From contig JACQRA010000088.1 in the NCBI GenBank assembly GCA_016206725.1, forward strand, positions 1-64,000: 64,000 nucleotides of DNA, read 5' to 3'. How positions within the stretch are numbered: the first letter of the stretch is position 1; every line of letters begins with the position of its first letter. Under the pieces are notes generated by a model. It worked only from the letters and a program-made list of their open reading frames with translations, was not told where the DNA came from and searched no databases. The DNA comes from Candidatus Omnitrophota bacterium (GTDB lineage: Bacteria; Omnitrophota; Gorgyraeia; Aquiviventales; Aquiviventaceae). Of this stretch, positions 45,116-52,790 are shown in pieces. The translations under genes and the position numbers were made by a program.

Positions 45116-46162
45116 TTAAAAGGGTCCTTTGAACCGCTGCTCATGGCTGTAGAACGATTCGCCGCTCAGATCGGCCGGCTCAAGCTTCAGCATGTGCTCC
45201 GCGGTGCGGAGGATGCTGACCGCGTTGGGATAAAACAGGTTCTCCAGCGGCCGCGTGGTGGGACAGGGGACCTGCGCAAATCCGAGCCGTTCAACCGCCC
45301 GCTCCAAGATCTCGAAGCAGCGATGGCTGATGAGCGCCGCCGCCTCCGCCGCAAACCCGCAGAAGGTCCAGTCGTAGTCGGCGACGATGCACCGGCGCGT
45401 CCGCTTCACCGAATCGACCAGCGTCGCCTCATCCAACGGCACCACGCTACGCACATCCACGACCTCCAGCTCGACACCCCGCTTGGCCATGACCTCGGCG
45501 GCCTTCATCGCCTCGACCGTCATCCACGACGTCGCGATCACCGTCAGGTCCTTGCCGAATCGCCGCACCGTCGCCTCGCCCAACGGCAGACGGCGGCTGC
45601 GATCCACCTCGCCCTCCACGTCATACAGCCATCGATGCTCCAGGAAGATGACGGGATTGTCATCGCGAATCGCGGCGCGCAAGAGACTGTAGGCATCCTG
45701 GGGCGTGGTGGGCAGAACCACTTTCAAACCTGGAAAATGGCTAAAGAGACCGTGGAGCGACTTGCTGTGTTGGGCCGACTGCCCCCAACCCCGCCCAATG
45801 ACCGCCCGGATCACCAGCGGCAGGCGAAGCTGCCCACCGCTCATGTAGCGGAGACTCGAAAGCATGTTGCCGATCTGGTTCATCGCCAGCAGCATAAAAT
45901 CCGCCCGGATATGCACATGCACCGGCCGAAGACCGGAGACCGCAGCCCCGATCGCCACACCGGTCATGCTCTCTTCAGAGAGTGGGGTGATAAAGCACCG
46001 CCGGTCTCCAAACCGCTCTACCAGTCCTGCGGTGGAGCCGAAGATGCGCTTGTGGTCCGAGACGTCCAGGCCGAACACGAACACCGAGGGATCCGCGTCC
46101 ATCTCATCGGCTAACGCGGCCGCGAGGGCATCCCGAAAGGTGGTGCGAGTCGCTAGGCCCAT
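45116..46162 (-). CDS. TPP-dependent E1 component, beta subunit-like (transketolase C-terminal/PDH-beta type)
   Basis: 348 residues. It shows the transketolase-pyrimidine motif ITPLSEESMTGVAIGAAVSG, RAVIGRGWGQSAQHSKSLHG, PGLKVVLPTTPQDAYSLL and the C-terminal domain LTVIATSWMTVEAM. It pairs with the alpha-like gene upstream. There is no E2 or E3 gene near, so it is not a standard pyruvate dehydrogenase. AviB1/AviB2-type pairs of this kind transfer a two-carbon unit from pyruvate to a keto sugar in antibiotic octose synthesis. Confidence 0.85.
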   Translation of the reverse strand: MGLATRTTFRDALAAALADEMDADPSVFVFGLDVSDHKRIFGSTAGLVERFGDRRCFITPLSEESMTGVAIGAAVSGLRPVHVHIRADFMLLAMNQIGNMLSSLRYMSGGQLRLPLVIRAVIGRGWGQSAQHSKSLHGLFSHFPGLKVVLPTTPQDAYSLLRAAIRDDNPVIFLEHRWLYDVEGEVDRSRRLPLGEATVRRFGKDLTVIATSWMTVEAMKAAEVMAKRGVELEVVDVRSVVPLDEATLVDSVKRTRRCIVADYDWTFCGFAAEAAALISHRCFEILERAVERLGFAQVPCPTTRPLENLFYPNAVSILRTAEHMLKLEPADLSGESFYSHEQRFKGPF

Positions 46163-47187
46163 ACGTCGGTTGAGAGTTCAGCAGGGGACGCAAACGGCGC
46201 CTGTTGAGCCGCTCGAACGCTGCGAGTCAGTTGTTCGTCCACCGACAGGCGCAGCGCCTCCAGCTCGTGGTCGGTGACACCATCTTCACGCAGTGCTTGC
46301 TCAAAGCGCCGGACTGGATCGAGACGGGCTAACTCGTCCGGCGACGGTTTCTGGCGATACCCCGCGTGAAAATCTTCCAGGGGACCCACATGCTCGAGGA
46401 ATCGGAAATAGGTCAGGTGCAAGAACCCCGGACGCGGATCGGTTTCCATCCGCTCAAGGAGTGTGTGAGCGGAGGTCATGACCGTCCGGAGATCGTACCC
46501 CGCCCCGCTCATGACATGACAGCGAAATCCCCGCACGACATCTGGAATGGAGCGGAATCCTTGCCGCTGGCTGGTCGGGATATGGATGGCCAGGTCGTTG
46601 TCTTCACACACAAAGAGGATGCGCAGCCGCTTCAAACAGGCGAAGTTCAGACTTTCCCAAAACGCGCCCTCTTCCACGGCGCCGTCCCCAAAGAACGACA
46701 CCACCAGCGTCGGCTCATCGCGGTACTGATGAGCCAGCGCCGCACCCACCGCGAGCGGAATGGTGGTGGCGACCACTGCGGAGGTGGCGATCAACCCGTG
46801 CTGAGGAGCCGCCAGGTGCATGGAGCCGGCTTTCCCTTTGGCCGCACCAATGGCCTTGCCATAGAGCTCGCCGAAGAACCGGTCGGTCTCGCCGGTCATC
46901 GCCAGATACCACGCGTGATTCCTGTAGGTCCCAAACGCCCTGGCGCCAGGCGGCGCCGCGTGGCAGACCCCCACCGCAATGGCTTCCCCCCCGATGCCGA
47001 GGTGGACCGGTGTCTTCATGTCATTGGTGGGGTATTCTTCGCGGATCTTCTCTTCCGCGCGGCGCACCAACAACAGCTTCCGGTACAGCGCCAAGGCTTC
47101 CGCGTGCTTCACGGAGGCCTCACGGGCCGCTGGCGCCTCACGCAAAGTAGGAGGCGACGCTTTCTGCAGCATAGGCGATGTCGTCAT
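46153..47187 (-). CDS. TPP-dependent E1 component, alpha subunit-like
   Basis: 344 residues from the upstream ATG; a GTG at 47112 with GAGG 5 bases ahead would remove a 50-base overlap and is equally likely. The TPP motif runs FFGDGAVEEGAFWESLNFA to VCEDND. Earlier signatures are THLGIGGEA-like VHLGIGGEAIAVG and KGKAGSMHLAAP. It overlaps the beta-like gene by 10 bases. With the H-type DegT enzyme encoded upstream it may build a two-carbon-branched sugar. Confidence 0.85.
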   Translation of the reverse strand: MTTSPMLQKASPPTLREAPAAREASVKHAEALALYRKLLLVRRAEEKIREEYPTNDMKTPVHLGIGGEAIAVGVCHAAPPGARAFGTYRNHAWYLAMTGETDRFFGELYGKAIGAAKGKAGSMHLAAPQHGLIATSAVVATTIPLAVGAALAHQYRDEPTLVVSFFGDGAVEEGAFWESLNFACLKRLRILFVCEDNDLAIHIPTSQRQGFRSIPDVVRGFRCHVMSGAGYDLRTVMTSAHTLLERMETDPRPGFLHLTYFRFLEHVGPLEDFHAGYRQKPSPDELARLDPVRRFEQALREDGVTDHELEALRLSVDEQLTRSVRAAQQAPFASPAELSTDVWA

Positions 47188-48295
47188 CCGTCAAGTACTG
47201 ATGCACGCCGAAGTGCAACCCCGTCTCTCCGATTCGCTCGGCGACGGGGAATTGCCCGAGACGATAGCCGAGGAAGGCCAAGGCGCGATGTTGGGTCGGC
47301 AATGATCCGAAGAGCGTCTTGCATTGAATCCCTCGGCCCTCCAAATGCTCATAGAGTCCTTCGATGGAACGCGACGCGTCTCGCAACACCAACGGAAAGG
47401 CATGGGGACAGATCACCTCACCAGGCCCGTCCGGGTACAGGATCAGACGATCCTCCATCGGACGCAACAGCTCCCACAACCGCGCCAGATGGCGACGCCG
47501 AACGGCGAAGGTCCGATCAAATAGCTCCAAGCCCTCAAGGCCGATCGCGGCTTCGAGGTCGTTCATCTTCGAGTTGAATCCCACTCGATCAAAGTGGAAG
47601 GCGGGTTGCCCGTCTCGGCGACCATGGGTGCGAATCGAGCGGCACAGCAACGCCCACTCGTCCTCGCTGGCGGCGATCATCCCCCCCTCCCCGCTACAGA
47701 TCATGTGAGCCGCATAAAAGCTGAAGAGCGCCATGTCGCCGAAAGAACCGACGACCTGGCCGTTCAACGTCGCCCCGTGCGCTTCGCAGCAATCTTCAAT
47801 CACCGCTCGACGATGGCGCTTGGCGATGGCCAGGATGTCTCTCATTCGGCACGGCTTACCCATCGTGTGGACCACCTGGATCGCGCGCGTGTGAGGCGTG
47901 ATGGCCGCTCCAATCAGGGCGGGATTGATAGTGAGCGTCTCCAGTTCGACGTCGACGAATTTCGGCGTGAGGCCGGCGGCTAGAATGCAGTTGGCGGTCG
48001 CCACAAACGCCAGCGCCGGCGTGATCACCTCATCGCCGCGCGCAGCCCCGCGCTCCAACAACGCACTCATCGCCACGATGCCGGCATCCGTCCCGGAGCT
48101 GGTTGCGACCGCGTGGCGATAGCCGAACGCCCTAGCAAACTCTCGCTCGAAGCGCTGCACATTCAGCCCTTCCGAAACCCAATGGCGGTCAAGCGCGTCG
48201 TTCAGCCATCGTCTGGCGGTCTCGCCGATTTCAATGTGACCGAAGGTTATTCGATAGGGCGTTTTGGGAGCCACACTCGTCACGGCCGTGTGCAT
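47138..48295 (-). CDS. DegT-family PLP/PMP enzyme with His in place of the lysine (ColD/E1-type dehydratase)
   Basis: 385 residues from ATG 48295, one base after the regulator's stop; longer starts read into the regulator. Usual DegT motifs are SSGTDAGIVAMSALL and IEDCCEAHGATL. The PLP-lysine position reads SFYAAHMICSGEGG: histidine replaces lysine, as in ColD and the E1 3-dehydratases (PAHHITMGEGG), which use PMP to remove the 3-hydroxyl. So a 3-deoxysugar-forming reaction is more likely than transamination. First enzyme gene of the unit controlled at 49.1 kb. Confidence 0.8.
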   Translation of the reverse strand: MHTAVTSVAPKTPYRITFGHIEIGETARRWLNDALDRHWVSEGLNVQRFEREFARAFGYRHAVATSSGTDAGIVAMSALLERGAARGDEVITPALAFVATANCILAAGLTPKFVDVELETLTINPALIGAAITPHTRAIQVVHTMGKPCRMRDILAIAKRHRRAVIEDCCEAHGATLNGQVVGSFGDMALFSFYAAHMICSGEGGMIAASEDEWALLCRSIRTHGRRDGQPAFHFDRVGFNSKMNDLEAAIGLEGLELFDRTFAVRRRHLARLWELLRPMEDRLILYPDGPGEVICPHAFPLVLRDASRSIEGLYEHLEGRGIQCKTLFGSLPTQHRALAFLGYRLGQFPVAERIGETGLHFGVHQYLTDDDIAYAAESVASYFA

Positions 48296-48296
48296 A

Positions 48297-49004
48297 CTAA
48301 TGGCTGCGCGGCTCGGCCAGCGAGATGGCCTCGGAGGTCTCGGGCAGCGATACCGCCGAGGCGTGGTTGGCCAACATGCGGTCAAGCGCCGCGGTTTGAA
48401 CGTTCGGATTCGCAAACCCGGATTCAGGCAGGACGATGAGACGCTCCATCGGCACCCCCAGGGCAGCCAGGCGGTCCAGGCCGCCGTCACCCCAGCGCAG
48501 CGAGGCGACAACCATCCGGTCGTAGGCGAAGGCGCCGATCTCGGCGACGGAGCGAACGGAACGACCAAGAAATTGCTGGCGGCTTGGGGCATCGTCCACT
48601 ACCCCCACGAGCTCAAGTCCCATTTCGTGAATCGTGAGAAAGGCAATCTCGGCCAACTCGTTGGTGCCGCACAGCACGATCCGCCGGTGGCCGGCCTTCG
48701 CGACCTGTGTGAGCTGTTCGCGCAGAAAGGAGCGGACGCGGCCGTAGAGCTGCAGAGAGTAGTGGATGAATTCGTACGTCAGGCGGGACTTTTCGAGGAT
48801 GCCTTGCGGCGTGATCAGGTACCGGATCCGGCTGCGCTTGGTCCCCGTAATCTTGATGTAGCCTTTCTTGGCCAGGCGGCGCAGCATCAGGTTGGTCAGA
48901 CCCAGCGCCGCGCCGATCCGTTGGGAAAGTTCCCGCTGGGTGGCATCCGGCGAGTTGGTCACCTCGTTCAGCAGATGCATGTCCCGGTATGTGCTTTGCT
49001 TCAT
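48297..49004 (-). CDS. Winged-helix transcription regulator with Rossmann-like ligand domain
   Basis: 235 residues. Residues 10-75 form a winged helix (ATQRELSQRIGAALGLTNLM, then the wing RIRYLITPQG). Residues 105-190 look like a nucleotide- or sugar-nucleotide-binding domain (RIVLCGTNELAEIAF, VGVVDDAP). GAGG precedes the ATG. The gene leads a long run of glycan genes and sits directly behind two tandem palindromes, the pattern of an autoregulated local repressor or activator. Its ligand is unknown, perhaps a sugar nucleotide. Confidence 0.8.
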   Translation of the reverse strand: MKQSTYRDMHLLNEVTNSPDATQRELSQRIGAALGLTNLMLRRLAKKGYIKITGTKRSRIRYLITPQGILEKSRLTYEFIHYSLQLYGRVRSFLREQLTQVAKAGHRRIVLCGTNELAEIAFLTIHEMGLELVGVVDDAPSRQQFLGRSVRSVAEIGAFAYDRMVVASLRWGDGGLDRLAALGVPMERLIVLPESGFANPNVQTAALDRMLANHASAVSLPETSEAISLAEPRSH

Positions 49005-49026
49005 GCGCCTCTTTCTCTGGGGGGAT

Positions 49027-49063
49027 GTTCACAGCGTGAACGGAAGCTGTTCAAAACATGAAC
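49027..49063. promoter_or_regulatory. Two tandem operator-like palindromes GTTCA-N5-TGAAC
   Basis: GTTCACAGCGTGAAC at 49027-49041 and GTTCAAAACATGAAC at 49049-49063 share the same half-sites and a 5-base spacer. Their centres are 22 bases apart, two turns of B-DNA. They lie downstream of the predicted -10 box and before the regulator's start. A winged-helix dimer binding each site would block early elongation. Likely the binding site of the regulator at 48297-49004. Confidence 0.75.
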
Positions 49064-49074
49064 ATATTGAAGAT

Positions 49075-49102
49075 ACTCTAAACGATCTGAAGTCCTTGTC
49101 AA
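49075..49102 (-). promoter_or_regulatory. Sigma-70-type promoter
   Basis: On the minus strand TTGACA (49097-49102, a perfect -35 box) is followed after 16 bases by TAGAGT (49075-49080, four of six matches to TATAAT). Transcription would start near 49068, about 64 bases before the regulator's ATG. The two palindromes lie just after the start point. It is the strongest promoter candidate seen in the window. Confidence 0.65.
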
Positions 49103-49104
49103 GA

Positions 49105-49137
49105 GAAAATGCACGGCGTGAGGGATGATCGCGCCGT
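49105..49137 (-). terminator. Weak terminator-like hairpin
   Basis: Downstream of the small membrane-protein gene the minus strand reads ACGGCG, a 13-base loop, CGCCGT, then GCATTTTCTC. The stem is only 6 bases and the T-run is short, so termination would be weak. Its position between the end of one gene run and the promoter of the next supports it. Confidence 0.4.
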
Positions 49138-49634
49138 CAGCGCCGGAGGGCGGATCGCCTGGCTACAGCGAGGGTCGTCGCCACGATGGCGAGGGCGGCA
49201 GCCGTCAGGAGAAGCCACGGCCCAACGTACAGGACGAAGGAGTGGTAGGTATACAACTCAACCGCTTGAAGCCCTCCCCAACCTCTGTGCTTGCAAAAAC
49301 GCAGGAACGCCACGACCCCGATCGCGCAACTTGTCAAGACGGCCCAGCGCCCTAACATCGTGACACGGAGGTCGATACTGGAACGGTTGTTATCGTCCGA
49401 CAACCTGGTGAGTCGCTCGATCCAGATCCAGCACCGTCGCGTCGGTTCCTTCACGAGCAAGGCGCAGCCTCCTCCGGCCAGGATCATCAGGCCGATCACG
49501 AGTTGGCGCTTTAGCACATCCGCCGCATCTGTGGAATCCGCAAACGTCAAGGCAATGACGAGCAGCGTGACCATCGCGCTCCATAAGACCCAGTGCAGTC
49601 CCGTGAATACGCGGATCATCCCCTGCCGGCCCAT
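49137..49634 (-). CDS. Small multi-pass membrane protein of unknown function
   Basis: 165 residues (a second ATG at 49619 is possible). Four hydrophobic segments are visible near residues 13-32, 45-62, 93-112 and 130-158. No motif was recognised. It follows the sulfatase-like gene by 2 bases and ends the transcription run before the 49.1 kb control region. It may assist the membrane-bound transferase encoded before it. Confidence 0.6.
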   Translation of the reverse strand: MGRQGMIRVFTGLHWVLWSAMVTLLVIALTFADSTDAADVLKRQLVIGLMILAGGGCALLVKEPTRRCWIWIERLTRLSDDNNRSSIDLRVTMLGRWAVLTSCAIGVVAFLRFCKHRGWGGLQAVELYTYHSFVLYVGPWLLLTAAALAIVATTLAVARRSALRR

Positions 49635-49636
49635 GG

Positions 49637-51292
49637 TCAGAATCGCTTGACGCGACGCAGCGTCCCGTGAGGATCAGTGAGCAGATAATACAGAATCCCG
49701 GAATGCGCCGAGGTGATGGCGAATCTCAGGGGACGCTGGGACAACTCCCACGTCTGATCAGGATCGGTCACCGGGATGCCGGCAAAGTGAAAGGGCGCCG
49801 GGTCAATGCCAAGATGCGCCAGGATGGTCGGCAGCACATCCACTTGCTGAATCGGCGCCGCAAACACCCGGCCCGCTCGTTGCCCGGGACGTTTGATCGC
49901 CAGAAAAATCCGCACCAAGTCGGGATGGATCGTCAGCGTGTCGAGCGACTCCCCCTTAGACCCCACTGACCTGACAAACGGATCGTGGCCGCTATCGGAG
50001 CCGATGAAGATGAGTGAACGATCGTACAGGCCCGAGGCCCGAAGTTGATCGAGAAACTCTCCCAAAGCGGTATCGAACGGACGGAGGGATTCCCGTGCCG
50101 CTTCCAACTCCTCATGGTACTCGGCCGCGGACTGGGGCGCATCGCCCCTGAGTACGGAGGTGGTCACCGGTGAATCATAGGTCATGAAGTTGTGTGCGAG
50201 GTAGAGCGCTGGAGCTTGGCCGTCGGCCAGGACCAACGCCCTCAGGCGCTCCCACTGGCGCAGGCCCACGTCGACGTGGGAGCCAATCTCCACGTCCCAC
50301 AGCTGGCTCACGATGTTGACGGCATGCAAGCCGAGCGCCCGCTCGCCCTGCGGGCCGATCACCCGCACCAGTCGCGCTTGAACGTACGGTGGGAGGATGG
50401 AGTGGAGATACGTGCCGTACCAGCCCCGCAGCAGGGCGCGGCTCGTGAAACCCTCCTGCCCGACCACCCGTTCGCAGACGGCGGGCGGGCGGCAGTACTC
50501 CGGGAGCATCTCCGTGACAATGTGCGTTCTGCGGCCGGCTCCGAGGATCGAGACCAGGGTGGGATAGCCCACCCATTTTCGCTCTCTGGTCCAGTAGCGT
50601 CCGGAATACAGGGTCTTGAGCGAATAGGCCGTCGCCGTATGGTTGGCGTACGCCTTGGGGTAGTAGTCCGCCTCCGCCACGAACCGGGCCAGGTTGGGGA
50701 GACGATCCGCCAGAATGCGCCCGTCCTCATCGGCCACATAACTGGCCACCAATTTCTCAGAGGTGAGAAAAAAGACCGTGGGGGTGTCGTGGGTCAGGGA
50801 GAGGACGTCGGGGGCTGGCGGCAATGCCATCGTCAGACGCGAGGGGGCGGCCTCAGCCGCAAAGAAGGCGAAAATCGCCACCCCAAACAGACCGGACACC
50901 TTCAGCACCCGGATCACCTGCTGTCGGTATCGGAGCAAGGGCACGATGAGCAGCAGGAAGAGGACCGCGAACAACGGACGCTTCCAGGGAGCGCGCAGGA
51001 AGTAGACGTGTAAATAATAGAAGTTGATTTGGCCGGCGACCATAAAGCTGATCCCCATCGCCATCAGGAGGAGGCAGCTCTTAGGATACAGGGAATACAG
51101 GCTGGCCAGCATGATGCCAAGGCCAATCGGGATGGCCAAAAACGTGAGAACAGAGAAGACGAGAAACGTCGGGTTGTTCCACACCCCTATGTGCAGCGTT
51201 TGGGGATCATCCAAGATCATCTTGACGATCGGCAGCTGCACAAAGAGGGCGACCAACCCAAACGCCGCCCAGAACAAATCCCGTTTCCTCAT
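49637..51292 (-). CDS. Membrane-anchored sulfatase/phosphotransferase-like protein (alkaline phosphatase superfamily)
   Basis: 551 residues. About five membrane segments fill residues 8-155. The soluble domain begins TVFFLTSEKLVASY; HTATAYSLKTLYSGRY provides a Thr at the usual nucleophile position, and IFIGSDSGHDPF matches the metal-binding DHG-type site in altered form. The layout recalls EptA/LtaS-type enzymes that move phosphoethanolamine or glycerol phosphate onto glycans. The altered metal motif makes activity uncertain. Confidence 0.75.
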   Translation of the reverse strand: MRKRDLFWAAFGLVALFVQLPIVKMILDDPQTLHIGVWNNPTFLVFSVLTFLAIPIGLGIMLASLYSLYPKSCLLLMAMGISFMVAGQINFYYLHVYFLRAPWKRPLFAVLFLLLIVPLLRYRQQVIRVLKVSGLFGVAIFAFFAAEAAPSRLTMALPPAPDVLSLTHDTPTVFFLTSEKLVASYVADEDGRILADRLPNLARFVAEADYYPKAYANHTATAYSLKTLYSGRYWTRERKWVGYPTLVSILGAGRRTHIVTEMLPEYCRPPAVCERVVGQEGFTSRALLRGWYGTYLHSILPPYVQARLVRVIGPQGERALGLHAVNIVSQLWDVEIGSHVDVGLRQWERLRALVLADGQAPALYLAHNFMTYDSPVTTSVLRGDAPQSAAEYHEELEAARESLRPFDTALGEFLDQLRASGLYDRSLIFIGSDSGHDPFVRSVGSKGESLDTLTIHPDLVRIFLAIKRPGQRAGRVFAAPIQQVDVLPTILAHLGIDPAPFHFAGIPVTDPDQTWELSQRPLRFAITSAHSGILYYLLTDPHGTLRRVKRF

Positions 51293-52497
51293 GAGGAGAA
51301 CCCTCTGGAACAGCCGACCGCCGCGAGGAGTCCCTCGGCCGGCTCGTCCGTGATACCGTCTGCGAGGGCGGCGATCTCTCGCGCCCCGACCGCACCGCTG
51401 CTGCCGACGTGAAAGACCATCTGCTGCCGCAACACCTGAATGCGCGCTCTGAACGACTCAGGCGCGGCGCAGAGCGCTTCGATGTGACGCGGGACCTCGG
51501 CCAGCCGCTTCGGATCCACGATCGCGCCGATCTCACTCCGAATCTTGACCTCCATCGGCTCGCAGGAAATGTCCGCGTAGCGGGGGTTGTTGACTTTCTT
51601 CGGCACATCAATGAACAGGACGGGCCGCTCCATCGCAAACGCATACTCCAGCGCCGCTCCGGACCAGTCGCTGATCATGATCTCCACCGCGTGGAGCGAT
51701 TCTTGTGAGGCCACATCGGTTTCCAGCGCACAGGACGGATGGGCGCTCAGGAGGGCGCTCAATCGCCGTAACAGCTCGGGGTGCTTCCATTGGGTCATGG
51801 GGTGCGGCCGCACGGTCACCTGATAGCCGGCTTCGACGAGAATCCGAACCAATTCCTCTCCGCACGTCTCCAGCAATGCGTGAGGCCCCCACGACGGCGC
51901 GACCAGCACGCGGCGGGGCGCACCAGGCCTCACGGTTTGAGAGATGGTGCGACGGTCCCGCTCGCGCAGCAAGGCTTCCAAGCGACCATGCCCGTGCGAC
52001 ACTAAGCGTTTGGGGGGCAACCCGTAGCGCGCCTCAGTGGCGCGGATTTCTTGAAGATGATGCGGCCCAACGCAGAAGATGGTGTCGAAATGATCAAAGG
52101 CCCCGCGGCGAAAGACCATGTGCGTGCTGAGCATGTTATGGAACACGTACACGTAGTGGACCGAGTGCGCCCTTGAGCGCTTGATGTGGAAGGTCTCGAG
52201 GTCCGGCATCGTCATCACCATGACGCCGGCGTGGAGATTCAGAAATACCCATGTCCGGCAGGCGCCCTCGCCAATATAGAACGGACGGATCCGCGGGTGC
52301 TCGGTTTGAAGGATGGGATCCGCCAGGCTCGAGGTCAAATAGCAGAGGTCTCGTTCGAGGGGTCCGGTCAGCTCTTGGATGATGGTTTCCCAGTGAACCC
52401 AGGACGCGGCGTCTTCCGCATAGAAGACAATCGAGCGGGCCTTTGGTTCCAGGGCGAAAAACACCCTCGCTTGCTGCCAGGCGGTCCACCATGTCAT
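51289..52497 (-). CDS. CDP-glycerol glycerophosphotransferase-like protein (TagB/TarB type)
   Basis: 402 residues. A GT-B-like shape with VYVFHNMLSTHMVFRRGAF, FCVGPHHLQEI, VLVAPSWGPHALLE, RPHPMT and MISDWSGAALEYAF. The last four are signatures of the TagB/TarF family, which adds polyol phosphates to glycan chains. It overlaps the sulfatase-like gene by 4 bases. Whether it transfers glycerol phosphate or another polyol phosphate is open. Confidence 0.78.
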   Translation of the reverse strand: MTWWTAWQQARVFFALEPKARSIVFYAEDAASWVHWETIIQELTGPLERDLCYLTSSLADPILQTEHPRIRPFYIGEGACRTWVFLNLHAGVMVMTMPDLETFHIKRSRAHSVHYVYVFHNMLSTHMVFRRGAFDHFDTIFCVGPHHLQEIRATEARYGLPPKRLVSHGHGRLEALLRERDRRTISQTVRPGAPRRVLVAPSWGPHALLETCGEELVRILVEAGYQVTVRPHPMTQWKHPELLRRLSALLSAHPSCALETDVASQESLHAVEIMISDWSGAALEYAFAMERPVLFIDVPKKVNNPRYADISCEPMEVKIRSEIGAIVDPKRLAEVPRHIEALCAAPESFRARIQVLRQQMVFHVGSSGAVGAREIAALADGITDEPAEGLLAAVGCSRGFSS

Positions 52498-52506
52498 CAG
52501 ATCGTG

Positions 52507-52674
52507 TCAGGACCGCGGGGGATTTTTCTTGCGGCTAAAGCGCTCTGTGAACCACGCCTTGGAGTTCCGGAAGGTCACGAAGACGCCCGCGACACCGACC
52601 AGGAGGAATTGCAGCAGGAGGCTGCCGGTTCCTGGATTGATGTACGCCACACACGAGCCGAGTTCTGCGATCAT
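52507..52674 (-). CDS. 55-residue membrane protein with PGTGS motif
   Basis: Start ATG 52674 was chosen because GAGGAGG stands 7 bases upstream; an upstream ATG at 52695 has none. The sequence has AYINPGTGSLLLQFLLVGVA, one hydrophobic segment, then a basic tail SRKKNPPRS. Short proteins with the Y-x-x-PGTGS motif recur in bacterial glycan loci but have no established function. It lies 9 bases before the TagB-like gene. Confidence 0.7.
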   Translation of the reverse strand: MIAELGSCVAYINPGTGSLLLQFLLVGVAGVFVTFRNSKAWFTERFSRKKNPPRS

Positions 52675-52790
52675 CGGTGTTCCTCCTCGTTGCATTGTGC
52701 AAGAAATCTCATTGGATCAAACCGCTTCGCGGTCTGACAAGGCGGAAACGGCGCAGGCGCTGGCGCCTAAGGGAGAAGACGCGCCAGGTC
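52675..52790. other. Intergenic stretch with two stem-loops
   Basis: One of the two real gaps in the window. It holds a perfect ACCGC-TTC-GCGGT hairpin at 52721-52733 and a GGCGC/GCGCC hairpin at 52750-52767. A TTGTCA (minus strand, 52735-52740) could be a -35 element, but no convincing -10 follows. It may end the radical SAM transcript, start the PGTGS transcript, or both. Confidence 0.4.

Noticed and set aside
44834..46114. A 426-codon plus-strand open frame
   Set aside because: Antisense to the UbiA-like and E1-beta genes, both with strong family motifs; no ribosome binding site or domain.
45116..47187. A standard pyruvate dehydrogenase or acetoin dehydrogenase operon
   Set aside because: No E2 (lipoyl acyltransferase) or E3 gene is next to the pair, and the neighbours are sugar enzymes.
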